A DNA stretch of 64,000 bases, from contig NZ_JAJOZK010000005.1 in assembly GCF_022419185.1 (NCBI RefSeq), positions 124,001 through 188,000 on the forward strand. Direction: 5' to 3'. Position 1 is the stretch's first letter. Each line of letters opens with the position of its first letter. The notes under the pieces are model-generated. The model was not told the origin of the DNA. It saw nothing but the letters and a program-made list of their open reading frames with translations, and did no database searches. Shown here piece after piece: positions 27,202-39,228 of this stretch. A program made the translations under genes and the position numbers. This DNA comes from Thermomonas flagellata (GTDB lineage: Bacteria > Pseudomonadota > Gammaproteobacteria > Xanthomonadales > Xanthomonadaceae).

Positions 27202-28599
27202 ATGCCCGACCCCCGCCTGTCGGTCCTGGCCGACGCCGTCCCGAACCTGCGCCTGTCCACCGATGCCGGCGACCTCGTCCACTACGGGCGCGACTGGACC
27301 CGGCGCTGGGAGCCGGCGCCGCTGGCGATCGCCTTCCCCGAGGACGTGGCGCAACTGCAGGCGATCGTGCGCTGGGCGCGCGCGCAGCGGGTCGCGCTGG
27401 TGCCCTCCGGTGGCCGCACCGGGTTGTCCGGCGGCGCGGTGGCCGCACACGGCGAGCTGGTGGTCAGCCTGGCGCGGATGGCGCGGGTGCTGGGGTTCGA
27501 TCCGGTCGGGCGCCTGCTGCGCGTGCAGGCCGGCACCCCGCTGCAGGTGGTGCAGGAGGCGGCGCGCGCGCACGGGCTGCAGTACCCGGTGGACTTCGCC
27601 GCGCGCGGTTCGGCCAGCATCGGCGGCAGCATCGCCACCAATGCCGGCGGGATCCGGGTGTTGCGCTACGGCACCACCCGCGACTGGATCGCCGGGCTGA
27701 CCGTGGTCGACGGCCGCGGCGAGCTGCTCGAGCTCGGGCGCGGGTTGGTCAAGGATTCCAGCGGCTACGACCTGCGCCAGCTGTTCATCGGTGCCGAAGG
27801 CACGCTCGGGATCGTCGCCGAGGCGCTGCTGCGGCTGGCCGACCCGCCGCCGCCGACCCGGGTCATGCTGCTGGCGCTGCCGGACTTCGCCGCGCTGATG
27901 CAGGTCTATGCCGCGTTCCGCGCGCGGCTGGCGCTGGAGGCCTTCGAATTCTTCACCGACCTGGCCCTGGCCCACGTGCTCGCGCACGGCGGGCAGGCGC
28001 CGTTCGCGCAGCGGCATGCCTACTACGTGGTCACCGAGTACCCGGCGCAGGCCGAGGCGCAGGCGCTGGCGGTGTTCGAGCACTGCGCGCAGGCCGGCTG
28101 GATCGAGGACGGCGTGCAGGCCGCCAGCGAGGCCCAGGCGGCGCAGCTGTGGCGCCTGCGCGAGGGCATCAGCGAGAGCCTGGCCCGCCATCTGCCCTAC
28201 AAGAACGACATCGCGGTGCCGATCGCGGCCCTGCCCGCCTTCCTGGAGGAGGCCGGCGCGCTGCTGGCGCAGGCCTATCCGCAGTTCGAGGTGGTGTGGT
28301 TCGGCCATATCGGCGACGGCAACCTGCATATCAACATCCTCAAGCCCGAGGCCCTGGCGCAGGACGCCTTCGTCGCCGAGTGCGGGCGGGTGACCGCGCG
28401 GCTGGCGGCGCTGCTGCAGCGGCACGGCGGCACCATCTCGGCCGAGCACGGCATCGGCCTGGCCAAGCGCCCGTTCCTCGCCAGCAGCCGCAGCCCGGCG
28501 GAGATCGCGGCCATGCGCGGGATCAAGGCGGTGCTGGATCCGGACGGGGTGATGAACCCGGGCAAGCTGCTGCCCGCGCCGGACGCGGCGGCGGACTGA
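27202..28599 (+). CDS. FAD-linked D-2-hydroxyglutarate dehydrogenase-like oxidoreductase
   Basis: This 465-residue flavoprotein has an FAD-binding-4 (PCMH) domain with [30 protein letters not shown] and GAEGTLGIV. The C-terminal FAD-oxidase domain has [11 protein letters not shown] and [16 protein letters not shown]. These are hallmarks of the D-lactate/D-2-hydroxyglutarate dehydrogenase group. Divergent placement next to serA matches the reported coupling in Pseudomonas, in which this enzyme oxidises D-2-hydroxyglutarate made by SerA and passes electrons on through a flavoprotein. Specificity is inferred from context; D-lactate is the alternative. Confidence 0.85.
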   Translation: MPDPRLSVLADAVPNLRLSTDAGDLVHYGRDWTRRWEPAPLAIAFPEDVAQLQAIVRWARAQRVALVPSGGRTGLSGGAVAAHGELVVSLARMARVLGFDPVGRLLRVQAGTPLQVVQEAARAHGLQYPVDFAARGSASIGGSIATNAGGIRVLRYGTTRDWIAGLTVVDGRGELLELGRGLVKDSSGYDLRQLFIGAEGTLGIVAEALLRLADPPPPTRVMLLALPDFAALMQVYAAFRARLALEAFEFFTDLALAHVLAHGGQAPFAQRHAYYVVTEYPAQAEAQALAVFEHCAQAGWIEDGVQAASEAQAAQLWRLREGISESLARHLPYKNDIAVPIAALPAFLEEAGALLAQAYPQFEVVWFGHIGDGNLHINILKPEALAQDAFVAECGRVTARLAALLQRHGGTISAEHGIGLAKRPFLASSRSPAEIAAMRGIKAVLDPDGVMNPGKLLPAPDAAAD

Positions 28600-28638
28600 A
28601 CGCCGCCCGCATGCATCCGGTCGCGCCGGTGCATGGGC

Positions 28639-28667
28639 TTGCACGTGGCAGCGCGGCTGCCTATACT
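28639..28667 (+). promoter_or_regulatory. Strong sigma-70 promoter of initiator tRNA
   Basis: TTGCAC (28639-28644) and TATACT (28662-28667) are separated by exactly 17 bp, and the -10 ends 12 bp before the tRNA. It may also feed transcription into rimP-nusA-infB, as with the metY operon in E. coli. Confidence 0.8.
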
Positions 28668-28679
28668 TTCCATCTCTGC

Positions 28680-28756
28680 TGCGGGGTGGAGCAGTCTGGC
28701 AGCTCGTCGGGCTCATAACCCGAAGGTCGCAGGTTCAAATCCTGCCCCCGCTACCA
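28680..28756 (+). tRNA. metY: Initiator tRNA-fMet, anticodon CAT
   Basis: This 77-nt tRNA has an encoded CCA, anticodon CAT, and the three consecutive GC pairs (GGG/CCC) in the anticodon stem that define initiators. The end of the acceptor stem is unpaired, here U1-U72 rather than the C1-A72 of E. coli. It lies upstream of rimP-nusA-infB, the classic metY position. Confidence 0.97.
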
Positions 28757-28802
28757 AGTTTCGGCGGTGCGTCCGTAAGGGCGCGCCGCGGGGCTCGGGC
28801 TC

Positions 28803-28830
28803 GCAGGATCCGCCTGCTACCGGATCCTGC
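28803..28830 (+). terminator. Stem-loop downstream of initiator tRNA
   Basis: A perfect 10-bp inverted repeat (28803-28812 with 28821-28830, 8-nt loop) has no T-run after it. It could be a processing or attenuation structure. Confidence 0.35.
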
Positions 28831-28845
28831 ATCCAGCGTCATCGG

Positions 28846-28870
28846 ACAAAGGGCCCGCCGGGCCCTTTGT
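28846..28870 (+). terminator. Terminator or attenuator before rimP
   Basis: An 11-bp repeat (28846-28856 with 28860-28870) with A3/T3 outer arms is followed by CGTTTCTG. It lies 36 bp before the rimP start, so it may partly terminate tRNA transcription ahead of the operon. Confidence 0.55.
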
Positions 28871-28906
28871 CGTTTCTGCCACCGCTGCCTGCCCAGGAGT
28901 CCCGTC

Positions 28907-29515
28907 TTGTCCGACAAGGCCCGCCAGATCGCCGCCCTGCTGTCACCCACCGTGGCCGCGCTGGGGCTGGACCTGCTCGGCGTGGAGTACCTGCCGGCGC
29001 CCGGCGGCGGCGTGCTGCGGCTGTACATCGACGTGCCGGCGGCCGAGGCCGAAATGCGCGCGGTCGGGATCGACGATTGCGAGGCGGTCAGCCGCGAGGT
29101 GTCCGCGGTGCTGGACGTGGAGGATCCGATCAGCGGGCACTACACGCTGGAAGTATCCTCGCCGGGCCTCGACCGCCCGCTGTTCGACGCCGCGCAGTTC
29201 GCGCGCTTCGCCGGGCAGGCGGCCAAGGTCGCGCTCAAGCTGCCGCAGGACGGCCGCCGGCGGCTGCAGGGCACCATCCTGCGGGTCGCGGGCGAGGCGG
29301 TGGTGTTCGCGCTGGACGGCGGCGAATGCACGGTCGCGCTGGACAACATCGACAAGGCCCGGCTGGTGCCGGACTGGGCGGCGCTGGGGCTGGCCCCGGC
29401 GCAGGACAAGTCCGGGCGCGACCGGCGCCCGGGCAAGCAGAGGAAGGCGGCCGCGGCGGCCGCGGTGGATCCAACCAACAAGCCGGCGGCCAGCGCGCCG
29501 TCCGATGCGGAGTAA
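28907..29515 (+). CDS. rimP: Ribosome maturation factor RimP (TTG start)
   Basis: RimP is needed for 30S subunit maturation. The 202 residues contain [27 protein letters not shown] and the family core [15 protein letters not shown] Lys/Ala-rich tail of about 45 residues (after residue 155) is longer than usual. The start is TTG 28907 with AGGAG at 28895-28899; no better ATG exists. It is the first gene of the nusA operon. Confidence 0.94.
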   Translation: MSDKARQIAALLSPTVAALGLDLLGVEYLPAPGGGVLRLYIDVPAAEAEMRAVGIDDCEAVSREVSAVLDVEDPISGHYTLEVSSPGLDRPLFDAAQFARFAGQAAKVALKLPQDGRRRLQGTILRVAGEAVVFALDGGECTVALDNIDKARLVPDWAALGLAPAQDKSGRDRRPGKQRKAAAAAAVDPTNKPAASAPSDAE

Positions 29516-29521
29516 GCGCAG

Positions 29522-31009
29522 ATGAGCAAGGAACTGTTGCTGGTCGTCGATGCGGTGGCGGCCGAGAAAGGGGTGCCGGAAGCGGTGATCTTCGAGGCGA
29601 TCGAGGCCGCGCTGGCCTCCGCCGCGAAGAAGCGCTACCCGGACCAGGACGTGCTGGTGCGGGTCCAGATCGACCCCAAGGACGGCAGCTACCAGACCTT
29701 CCGCCGCTGGGAGGTGGTGCCGGACGACGTGGTGATGGAGTCGCCCGACCGCCAGATCCGCCTGATGGACGCCATCGAGGAGGCCGAGGGGGTCGAGGTC
29801 GGCGACTACATCGAGGAGCAGATCGAGAACCCCGAGTTCGGCCGCATCGCCGCGCAGGCCGCCAAGCAGGTGATCGTGCAGCGCGTGCGCGAGGCCGAGC
29901 GCCAGCAGGTGGTGGACGCGTGGAAGGACCGCGTGGGCGAGCTGGTGACCGGCGTGGTCAAGCGCGTGGAGCGCGGCAACGTGTACGTCGACCTCGGCGG
30001 CAACGCCGAGGCCATCATCCCCAAGGACAAGGGCATCCCGCGCGACGTGATGCGCCCGGGCGACCGCGTGCGCGGCTACCTGTACGACGTGCGCAACGAG
30101 CCGCGCGGGCCGCAGCTGTTCATCAGCCGCGCCGCGCCGGAGTTCATGATCGAACTGTTCAAGCTTGAGGTGCCGGAGGTCGGCCAGGGCCTGGTCTCGA
30201 TCAAGGCCTGCGCGCGCGACCCGGGCGACCGCGCCAAGATCGCGGTGCTGGCGCACGACAACCGCACCGATCCGATCGGCGCCTGCATCGGCATGCGCGG
30301 CTCGCGCGTGCAGGCGGTGACCAACGAGCTCAACGGCGAGCGGGTCGACATCATCCTGTGGAGCGACAACCCGGCGCAGTTCGTGATCAACGCCATGGCC
30401 CCGGCCGAGGTGCAGTCGATCATCGTCGACGAGGACAAGCACTCGATGGACCTGGCGGTGGCCGAGGACAAGCTGGCGCAGGCGATCGGCCGCGGCGGCC
30501 AGAACGTGCGCCTGGCCAGCCGCCTGACCGGCTGGCAGCTCAACGTGATGACCGCCGACCAGGTGCGCGCCAAGTCGGAGGCCGAGCAGGCCGCCGCCCG
30601 CCAGCTGTTCATGGACAAGCTCGAGGTGGACGAGGAGATCGCCGGGATCCTGGTCGGCGAGGGCTTCTCGACCGTCGAGGAGATCGCCTACGTGCCGGTC
30701 GCCGAGCTGCTGGCGATCGAGGGCTTCGACGAGGACATCGTCGAGGAGCTGCGCTCGCGCGCCCGCGACGCCCTGCTCAACGAGGCGCTCGCGGTGGAGG
30801 AGAGCCTGGAGGAGCACCAGCCGGCCGAGGACCTGCTCGCGCTGGAAGGCATGGACGAGGCCACCGCGTATGCCCTGGCCGAGCGCGGCATCCGCACCCG
30901 CGAGGAGCTGGCCGAGGCCGCCACCGACGAGATCGCCGACATCGAGGGCATGGGCGCCGAGCGCGCCGCCGCGCTGATCATGGAAGCGCGCCGCCACTGG
31001 TTCGAGTGA
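29522..31009 (+). CDS. nusA: Transcription factor NusA
   Basis: NusA binds RNA polymerase and controls pausing, termination and antitermination. The 495 residues show the N-terminal polymerase-binding domain, an S1 domain ([17 protein letters not shown], about 140-200), two KH domains ([24 protein letters not shown]), and two C-terminal acidic helical repeats (about 365-495). The ATG is 6 bp after rimP. Length and layout match other gammaproteobacteria. Confidence 0.97.
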   Translation: MSKELLLVVDAVAAEKGVPEAVIFEAIEAALASAAKKRYPDQDVLVRVQIDPKDGSYQTFRRWEVVPDDVVMESPDRQIRLMDAIEEAEGVEVGDYIEEQIENPEFGRIAAQAAKQVIVQRVREAERQQVVDAWKDRVGELVTGVVKRVERGNVYVDLGGNAEAIIPKDKGIPRDVMRPGDRVRGYLYDVRNEPRGPQLFISRAAPEFMIELFKLEVPEVGQGLVSIKACARDPGDRAKIAVLAHDNRTDPIGACIGMRGSRVQAVTNELNGERVDIILWSDNPAQFVINAMAPAEVQSIIVDEDKHSMDLAVAEDKLAQAIGRGGQNVRLASRLTGWQLNVMTADQVRAKSEAEQAAARQLFMDKLEVDEEIAGILVGEGFSTVEEIAYVPVAELLAIEGFDEDIVEELRSRARDALLNEALAVEESLEEHQPAEDLLALEGMDEATAYALAERGIRTREELAEAATDEIADIEGMGAERAAALIMEARRHWFE

Positions 31010-31088
31010 GCCGCGCGGGCGCCCCCGCCGACGCGATAAACTCGCCACCCCATGCCCGGGCACGCCCCGGGCCAGCAACGGAATCCGA

Positions 31089-33698
31089 ATGACGCAGCAA
31101 ATCACCATCCGCAAGCTGGCCGAGCTGGTGAACACCCCGGTCGAGAAGCTGCTGGAACAGCTGGCCGAGGCCGGCATGCCGTTCAGCGGCCCCGACCAGG
31201 TCGTCACCAGCCTGCAGAAGACGAAGTTGCTGGAGTTCCTCAAGCGCTCGCACGGCAAGAGCGAACAGGCCGCGCGCGAAGCGGTGGCGCCGAGCCGGAT
31301 CACGCTCAGCCGCAGCCGCAAGCAGGAGATCACCGTCAACGCCGGCAAGGGCGGGCGCGGCGGCACCAGCACGGTCGAGGTGGTGACCCGCAAGAAGATC
31401 ACCCTCAAGCCGACGGTCGCCGCGACCCAGAGCGAGGCCGAGCGGATCGAGGCCGAGCGCCTGGACGCCCTGCGCAAGCTGGAGGAATCCCGCCGGCGCA
31501 ACCTCGCCGAGCAGCAGGCGCTGGCCGAGAAGGACCGCCAGCGCCAGCTCGAGCTGGAGGCGCAGCGCAAGCGCGAGCAGGAGGAGGCCGAGCGGCGCGC
31601 CGCCGAGGCCGCCGCCGCGGCTGCGGCGGCTGCGGTGGTGCCCGAGGTCGAGGAGCGCCCGACCCGCAGCGCCGGCCATGGCCACGCCCGTCCGGCCCCC
31701 GCGCGCGAGCCCGAGAAGGGCGCGGCGCACAAGCCCAAGCCGCACCGCGGCTCGCACGCCATGGTCAGCGGGGTGGAGGACGACGAGACCACCGCGCGCT
31801 TCGCCGGCCAGCTGCACCTGTCCGATTCCGAGCGCGCCCGCCGCAGCGGCGCGCGCGCCAAGCCGGGCCGCCCGCAGCCCAAGCGCGGCCCGGATCCGGC
31901 GCGCACCGGCTCCGGCTTCAACCGACCGACCGCGCCGATCGTGCGCGAAGTCGCGATCGGCGAGGCGATCACCGTGGCCGACCTCGCGCAGAAGCTGGCG
32001 CTCAAGGGCGGCGACGTGGTCAAGGCGCTGTTCAAGATGGGCGTGATGGCCACCATCAACCAGACCATCGACCACGACACCGCCGTGTTGGTGACCGAGG
32101 AGCTCGGCCACAAGGCGGTGACCGCGGCCAGCAACGACGCCGAGTCCGAGCTGCTGGCGCATGCCGAGGAGGTGCAGGGCGAGAAGCTGCCGCGCCCGCC
32201 GGTGGTCACCATCATGGGCCACGTCGACCACGGCAAGACCTCGCTGCTGGACTACATCCGCCGCACCAAGGTCGCCGCGGGCGAGGCCGGCGGCATCACC
32301 CAGCACATCGGCGCCTACCACGTCACCACCCCGAAGGGCGTGATCAGCTTCCTCGACACCCCGGGCCACGCGGCGTTCACCCAGATGCGCCAGCGCGGCG
32401 CCAAGCTCACCGACATCGTGGTGCTGGTGGTCGCGGCGGACGACGGCGTGATGCCGCAGACCATCGAGGCGATCCAGCACGCCAAGGCGGCCAAGGTGCC
32501 GCTGATCGTGGCCATCAACAAGATCGACAAGTCCGACGCCGACCCGGCGCGGGTCAAGAACGACTTGCTCGCGCACGACGTGGTCGCCGAGGAGTTCGGC
32601 GGCGACGTGCAGATGGTCGAGCTGTCGGCCAAGACCGGCCTCGGCGTGGACGACCTGCTGGACGCGATCAGCCTGCAGGCCGAGGTGCTCGACCTGCGCG
32701 CGGTCCGCGACGGCCGCGCCACCGGCGTGGTGATCGAGTCCGCGCTCGACAAGGGCCGCGGCCCGGTCGCCACCGTGCTGGTGCAGCAGGGCACCCTGCG
32801 CAAGGGCGACTACCTGGTGTGCGGCATCCAGTACGGCCGCGTGCGCGCGCTGTTCGACGAGACCGGCGCCCAGGTGCAGGAGGCGACCCCGTCGATCCCG
32901 GTGCAGATCCTCGGCCTGTCCGGGGTGCCGGAGGCCGGCGACGACTTCGTGGTGGTGGCCGACGAGCGCCTGGCCAAGGACGTGGCCCAGCAGCGCGACG
33001 CCAAGCGGCGCGAGCTGCGGCTGGTGGCCTCTGCGGGCAACCGCATGGAGGACATCATGGCGCAGATGGGCGAGGGCGCCACCCAGCAGACCCTCAACCT
33101 GGTGGTCAAGGCCGACGTGCACGGCACCATGCAGGCGCTGCGCGAGGCCCTGACCGGGCTGTCCAACGACCAGATCCGGATCAACGTGATCGGTTCCGGC
33201 GTGGGCGGCATCACCGAGTCCGACGCCCAGCTGGCGGCCACCTCCAAGGCCACCATCATCGGCTTCAACGTGCGCGCCGACGCCTCCGCGCGCAAGGTGA
33301 TCGAGAACAACGGCATCGACCTGCGCTACTTCTCGATCATCTACGACGTGATCGACCAGGTGAAGCAAGTCGCCTCCAACGTGCTCGGCAAGGAGATCCG
33401 CGAGGAGATCATCGGCATCGCCGAGGTCCGCGAAGTGTTCCGCAGCTCCAAGTTCGGCGCGATCGCCGGCTGCATGGTGGTCGAGGGCGTGGTCAAGAAG
33501 GCCAAGCCGATCCGCGTGCTGCGCGACAACACGGTCATCTTCGAGGGCGAGCTGGAATCGCTGCGCCGCTTCAAGGACAACGTGGAGGAGGTCCGCCAGG
33601 GCACCGAGTGCGGCATCGGCGTGAAGGCCTACAACGACGTCCGGCCGGGCGACCAGATCGAGTGCTTCGAGCGGATCGAGGTGCAGCGCAAGCTGTGA
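31089..33698 (+). CDS. infB: Translation initiation factor IF-2
   Basis: IF-2 is the GTPase that brings fMet-tRNA to the 30S subunit and promotes subunit joining. The 869 residues begin with an IF2-N domain, then a charged coiled region (about 120-190). The G domain has [24 protein letters not shown] and NKIDKSD (about 370-530). Domains III-IV end in [18 protein letters not shown]. The charged linker is typical. It is downstream of nusA and upstream of rbfA. Confidence 0.97.
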   Translation: MTQQITIRKLAELVNTPVEKLLEQLAEAGMPFSGPDQVVTSLQKTKLLEFLKRSHGKSEQAAREAVAPSRITLSRSRKQEITVNAGKGGRGGTSTVEVVTRKKITLKPTVAATQSEAERIEAERLDALRKLEESRRRNLAEQQALAEKDRQRQLELEAQRKREQEEAERRAAEAAAAAAAAAVVPEVEERPTRSAGHGHARPAPAREPEKGAAHKPKPHRGSHAMVSGVEDDETTARFAGQLHLSDSERARRSGARAKPGRPQPKRGPDPARTGSGFNRPTAPIVREVAIGEAITVADLAQKLALKGGDVVKALFKMGVMATINQTIDHDTAVLVTEELGHKAVTAASNDAESELLAHAEEVQGEKLPRPPVVTIMGHVDHGKTSLLDYIRRTKVAAGEAGGITQHIGAYHVTTPKGVISFLDTPGHAAFTQMRQRGAKLTDIVVLVVAADDGVMPQTIEAIQHAKAAKVPLIVAINKIDKSDADPARVKNDLLAHDVVAEEFGGDVQMVELSAKTGLGVDDLLDAISLQAEVLDLRAVRDGRATGVVIESALDKGRGPVATVLVQQGTLRKGDYLVCGIQYGRVRALFDETGAQVQEATPSIPVQILGLSGVPEAGDDFVVVADERLAKDVAQQRDAKRRELRLVASAGNRMEDIMAQMGEGATQQTLNLVVKADVHGTMQALREALTGLSNDQIRINVIGSGVGGITESDAQLAATSKATIIGFNVRADASARKVIENNGIDLRYFSIIYDVIDQVKQVASNVLGKEIREEIIGIAEVREVFRSSKFGAIAGCMVVEGVVKKAKPIRVLRDNTVIFEGELESLRRFKDNVEEVRQGTECGIGVKAYNDVRPGDQIECFERIEVQRKL

Positions 33699-33714
33699 GG
33701 CGTGCGTCCCCGCC

Positions 33715-34086
33715 ATGGCGCAGAAGTCCTTCCACCGCACCGACCGCGTCTCCGCCCAGCTCCGCCGCGAGCTGGGCAGCCTGGTGCATGCGGCGGCGCG
33801 CGAACACGCGCTGCCGGCGGCCAGCGTGTCCGACGTGGAGGTGAGCCGCGACCTGGCGCATGCCAAGGTGTTCGTCACCGTGCTGCAGCCGGAGCGCGCG
33901 GCGGAGGCGATCGCCGCGCTCAAGGCGCTGGCCCCGGAGCTGCGCCGCGCGCTGGCGCGCGCGGTGCGGATGCGGCACGTGCCCGAACTGCACTTCCACT
34001 ACGACGAGTCGGTCGACCGCGGCGAACGCATCGACGCGCTGCTGCGCGACCTGTCCGACGCCCGCCGCAGTGACGACGCCGGCTGA
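33715..34086 (+). CDS. rbfA: Ribosome-binding factor RbfA
   Basis: RbfA assists late 16S rRNA maturation and cold adaptation. The 123-residue KH-like protein has [34 protein letters not shown] and [15 protein letters not shown], the family blocks. It is 16 bp after infB. Its last 17 bp overlap truB. Confidence 0.96.
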   Translation: MAQKSFHRTDRVSAQLRRELGSLVHAAAREHALPAASVSDVEVSRDLAHAKVFVTVLQPERAAEAIAALKALAPELRRALARAVRMRHVPELHFHYDESVDRGERIDALLRDLSDARRSDDAG

Positions 34087-35050
34087 CCCGCGCGCGTCGC
34101 GCCCGCGCACCGTCTTCCGCGCCCTCGACGGCATCCTGCTGCTGGACAAGCCGCGCGGCCTGTCCTCCAACCAGGCCCTGCAGCGGGTGCGCCACCTGTT
34201 CCGCGCCGAGAAGGCCGGCCACACCGGCAGCCTGGATCCGCTGGCCACCGGCCTGCTGCCGGTCTGCTTCGGCGAGGCCACCAAGATCGCCGGCGGCCTG
34301 CTCGGAGCGCGCAAGGCCTACGAGACCGTCGCCCGCCTGGGCATCACCACCGACAGCGACGACGCCGAGGGCCAGCCGCTGCGCGAGCGGCCGGTGCCGG
34401 TGCTCACGATCGCCACCATCGACGCCGCCCTGCGCGCCCTGACCGGGCGCATCCGCCAGCGCCCGCCGATCTATTCCGCCCTCAAGCGCGGCGGCGAGCC
34501 GCTGTATGCCAAGGCCCGCCGCGGGGAAACGATCGCGGTGGAGGAGCGCGAGGTCGAGGTGCATGCCTTCGACCTGGTCAGCGCGGCCGACCTGCTCGAC
34601 GGCGGCGAGCCGCTGCTGCGCCTGCACGTGGAGTGCGGTTCCGGCACCTACGTGCGCAGCCTGGTGCGCGACCTTGGCGAATTGCTCGGCTGCGGGGCGC
34701 ACGTGGCCGAGCTGCGCCGGCTGTGGGTGGATCCGTTCCGCGACCCGCGGATGTGGACGCTGGAGGGGCTGGAGCAGCTGCGCGCGCACGCCGGCGAGCA
34801 CGTGCTGGAGTCGTGCCTGCTGCCGGTCGAGGCCGGGATGGCCTCGTGGCCGCAGGTGCGGGTCAGCGCCGCGCAGGCGCGCCGGCTCGGCCACGGCCAG
34901 GGCCTGCGCGGCCCGTTCCGGCCGCCCGGGCAGGTCGCGCTGGTGGATGAGGCCGGGCGCGGGCTCGGGCTGGGCGAGGTCGGCGCGGATGGCGGCCTGC
35001 GCCCGCTGCGCCTGTTCCGGCGTGCCGTGGCGTCGCCGCCAGCGCAATGA
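34070..35050 (+). CDS. truB: tRNA pseudouridine-55 synthase TruB (GTG start)
   Basis: TruB makes pseudouridine 55 in tRNA T loops and acts as a tRNA chaperone. The 326 residues show [15 protein letters not shown], the catalytic motif [15 protein letters not shown] (Asp nucleophile), and [18 protein letters not shown], plus a C-terminal PUA-like region. The GTG at 34070 gives an N-terminus just before the conserved FRALDGI; it overlaps rbfA by 17 bp, implying coupling. Confidence 0.95.
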   Translation: MTTPADPRASRPRTVFRALDGILLLDKPRGLSSNQALQRVRHLFRAEKAGHTGSLDPLATGLLPVCFGEATKIAGGLLGARKAYETVARLGITTDSDDAEGQPLRERPVPVLTIATIDAALRALTGRIRQRPPIYSALKRGGEPLYAKARRGETIAVEEREVEVHAFDLVSAADLLDGGEPLLRLHVECGSGTYVRSLVRDLGELLGCGAHVAELRRLWVDPFRDPRMWTLEGLEQLRAHAGEHVLESCLLPVEAGMASWPQVRVSAAQARRLGHGQGLRGPFRPPGQVALVDEAGRGLGLGEVGADGGLRPLRLFRRAVASPPAQ

Positions 35051-35107
35051 ACCTGCGCGGCACGGGCAGGCGCCGCGCACGCTGCGGGCTTGCGGCAGTG
35101 CAACACG

Positions 35108-35137
35108 TTGCCGCGCGATGACAGCGCAGGCTATACT
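35108..35137 (+). promoter_or_regulatory. Sigma-70 promoter for rpsO
   Basis: TTGCCG (35108-35113) and TATACT (35132-35137) are 18 bp apart, about 100 bp before rpsO. A separate rpsO promoter here matches the arrangement known in E. coli. Confidence 0.6.
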
Positions 35138-35243
35138 TCCGCCGCTGTGCCAGCGCGCGGCATCCACATACCCCCATCCATGACGGATCGCGCGGTGCGG
35201 GCTCAAGGCCCGTTCCTGCCGGTCACGCGACTACGAGGCAGCC

Positions 35244-35504
35244 ATGTCCATCGATACCCAGAAGATCATCAGCGAGCACCAGCGCGGTGCCAACGACACC
35301 GGTTCGCCGGAGGTCCAGGTCGCGCTGCTGAGTGCCCGCATCGAGCAGCTCACCGAGCACTTCAAGGTGCACAAGCAGGACCACCACAGCCGGCGCGGCC
35401 TGCTGATGCTGGTCAACCGCCGGCGCAGCCTGCTCGACTACCTGCACCGCAAGGATGCCGAGCGTTACAAGGCGCTGATCCAGAAGCTGGGTCTGCGTCG
35501 CTGA
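35244..35504 (+). CDS. rpsO: 30S ribosomal protein S15
   Basis: This 86-residue S15 binds the central domain of 16S rRNA and helps bridge the subunits. The family sequence is clear: [19 protein letters not shown], then [19 protein letters not shown] and [14 protein letters not shown] lies 7-10 nt before the ATG. It is followed by a strong terminator and then pnp. Confidence 0.98.
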   Translation: MSIDTQKIISEHQRGANDTGSPEVQVALLSARIEQLTEHFKVHKQDHHSRRGLLMLVNRRRSLLDYLHRKDAERYKALIQKLGLRR

Positions 35505-35515
35505 AGACACCCCGG

Positions 35516-35547
35516 CCGCGGCGCAGCGATGCGCCGCGGTTCGTTTT
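35516..35547 (+). terminator. rpsO terminator/attenuator
   Basis: A perfect 10-bp stem (35516-35525 with 35530-35539) with a GCGA loop is followed by TTCGTTTT. In E. coli the rpsO-pnp gap also holds a terminator and an RNase III site used for pnp autoregulation. Confidence 0.75.
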
Positions 35548-35665
35548 GGCAGTTGGCAATTCCCTGCCGGCCCTGGTGCCGGCCAGCGCCCGAGGCGGCG
35601 CAGCGCCCGGGGCGGGGCCCCGCGGCGGTGATGCGACAGACGAACCCGAACCCAAGGATCCCCAC

Positions 35666-37762
<2,097 letters not shown>

Positions 37763-37773
37763 CGGCCCCACGG

Positions 37774-37800
37774 CCCTGCCGGGCGGACGGCCCGGCAGGG
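37774..37800 (+). terminator. Hairpin after pnp
   Basis: A perfect 10-bp inverted repeat (37774-37783 with 37791-37800) lies 11 bp after the pnp stop. No T-run follows. It probably marks the operon end or protects the transcript 3' end. Confidence 0.5.
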
Positions 37801-37945
37801 ATGCGATCGCAGCAACATCCGTGCGGCGGGCCTGGTGCCCGCCGCACGCGTTTGCGGCCCCTGCCGGGGACGCGGCGCGCGCGGCATACTGGCCGGGCCG
37901 CATCGTGCGGCGCCGCCGTCCTCCGAGCCGCCGCAGGCACGCCGC

Positions 37946-38323
37946 ATGCCGCCCAGCACCGATCCGCGCATCTTCTTCGCCTCCGAACGCACCCTGCTGG
38001 CCTGGCTGCGCACCGGCATCGCGATCGTCGGGCTGGGCTTCGTGGTGTCGCGCTTCGGCCTGTTCCTGCGCATCCTCGGCACCGAGTCCGGCGGGCACGT
38101 GCAGGTCGGCCCGCCGTTCTCGCACTACATCGGCCTGGTGCTGGTCGCGCTCGGCGCGCTCAGCATGGGGGTGGCCGCGTTCCAGCACGCGCACTACGTC
38201 GCGCGCCTGCCGGAGGAGGACGACCCGCGCCACTACCCGCGGGCGTGGGCGTTCTGGTTCGGGGTGCTGCTGGCGCTGGCCAGCGCGGCACTGGCGGCCT
38301 ATCTGGCGGTGACCCCGCCGTGA
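37946..38323 (+). CDS. DUF202 (YidH-like) membrane protein
   Basis: This 125-residue protein has the DUF202 signature FFASERTLLAWLRTGIAI near the N-terminus and three membrane helices (about 18-45, 58-80, 98-120). The function of the family is not established. It stands alone, convergent with efpL. The ATG at 37946 gives the compact family N-terminus; the frame is open further upstream without conservation. Confidence 0.85.
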   Translation: MPPSTDPRIFFASERTLLAWLRTGIAIVGLGFVVSRFGLFLRILGTESGGHVQVGPPFSHYIGLVLVALGALSMGVAAFQHAHYVARLPEEDDPRHYPRAWAFWFGVLLALASAALAAYLAVTPP

Positions 38324-38330
38324 GCCCGCG

Positions 38331-38355
38331 GGCCCGCGCGCAGCGCGCGCGGGCC
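38331..38355. terminator. GC hairpin between convergent DUF202 gene and efpL
   Basis: An 11-bp perfect repeat (38331-38341 with 38345-38355, 3-nt loop) lies between the two stops. It has no T-run, so it is tentative. Confidence 0.4.
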
Positions 38356-38362
38356 GGGCGCC

Positions 38363-38929
38363 TCAATCGGCGCGGCCGGCGAACTCGCCGGTGGTGGTGT
38401 TCACCCACACCTTCTCGCCGTTGCCGATGTACTCCGGCACCATGATCTCGATGCCGGTGGCCAGCTTGGCCGGCTTCGGGCGCTTGGTGGCGGTGCCGCC
38501 CTTCAGCTCCGGCGGGGTGTCCACCACCTCGATCGCCACCGACTGCGGCAGCTGGATCGCCACCGGGGCGTCCTCGATCAGCTGCACGTAGATGCCGGTG
38601 AGGCCGTCCACGATGTAGCCGGCGGCGTCGCCCACCGCGTCGGCATCCAGGGTGTACGGGGTGTAGTCCTCGTCGTCGAGGAACACGAACGCATCGCCGT
38701 CCCTGTAGGAATAGGTGCACTGGCGGCGGGTCATGTCCACCTCGCGCAGCTCGTCGTCGGCATCGAAGCTAGCGTCCAGTTTGTGGCCGCCGGGGATGGC
38801 GTACATGGTGAAGCGGTAGCGCACGTTGCCGCCGCGGCCCTGCGGGCTGCTGCGCTCGATGTCGCGGATCTGGTACACGCCGCCGTTGTGTTCGACGACG
38901 TTGCCCTTCTTGATGTCGTAAGCCTTCAT
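38363..38929 (-). CDS. efpL: Elongation factor P-like protein EfpL (YeiP)
   Basis: EfpL relieves ribosome stalling, as EF-P does. The 188 residues align with E. coli Yei[17 protein letters not shown], the tip loop SSPQGRGGN with Arg32 in place of the modified Lys of [16 protein letters not shown], and the C-terminal [14 protein letters not shown] ending in AGRAD. The ATG at 38929 overlaps the stop of the upstream small gene as ATGA, so the two are probably coupled. No EpmA/EpmB genes are seen or needed for this type. Confidence 0.93.
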   Translation of the reverse strand: MKAYDIKKGNVVEHNGGVYQIRDIERSSPQGRGGNVRYRFTMYAIPGGHKLDASFDADDELREVDMTRRQCTYSYRDGDAFVFLDDEDYTPYTLDADAVGDAAGYIVDGLTGIYVQLIEDAPVAIQLPQSVAIEVVDTPPELKGGTATKRPKPAKLATGIEIMVPEYIGNGEKVWVNTTTGEFAGRAD

Positions 38930-39228
38930 GGAATGTGCCTGCGTTGTTGTTGGAGCGCGCGGTGGAGGCGCTCGTTGAGGAACCAGGAGGGCAGGCCCCA
39001 GGCGAGCCCGCCGCTGGCGCACAGCGGCAGAGCGATGGCGGCCAGCCGCGGGTCGCGCGGGGAGGCGGGGCCGAGCCGCAGCCCGGTCATCGCCAGCATC
39101 GCCAGGCACATCCCCCCGCTCCAGAGCGCGAGCCCGCGCACCCGCACGCAGCGCCACCTGCCGCGGGTGCGGATGGCCGGCCAGCGGCGGGCCACCCAAC
39201 GTCCGGTGCGCGCGCCGGGGTCGGTCAC
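38926..39228 (-). CDS. Small two-helix membrane protein (unknown), between SDR gene and efpL
   Basis: This 100-residue protein, GTG start at 39228, is not recognised. It is Arg-rich at the N-terminus (about 1-30) with two hydrophobic stretches (about 34-52 and 62-80), the second followed by [15 protein letters not shown]. The gene overlaps the SDR stop at its start (GTGA) and the efpL start at its end (ATGA), which strongly supports translation. It would be an inner-membrane protein with basic cytoplasmic ends. No function is claimed. Confidence 0.65.
   Translation of the reverse strand: MTDPGARTGRWVARRWPAIRTRGRWRCVRVRGLALWSGGMCLAMLAMTGLRLGPASPRDPRLAAIALPLCASGGLAWGLPSWFLNERLHRALQQQRRHIP

Noticed and set aside
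28943-33923. Long minus-strand open frames opposite rimP-nusA-infB (up to about 1,100 codons)
   Set aside because: Low-complexity shadow translations of well-identified genes. Third-position GC in the real genes removes stops on the other strand.
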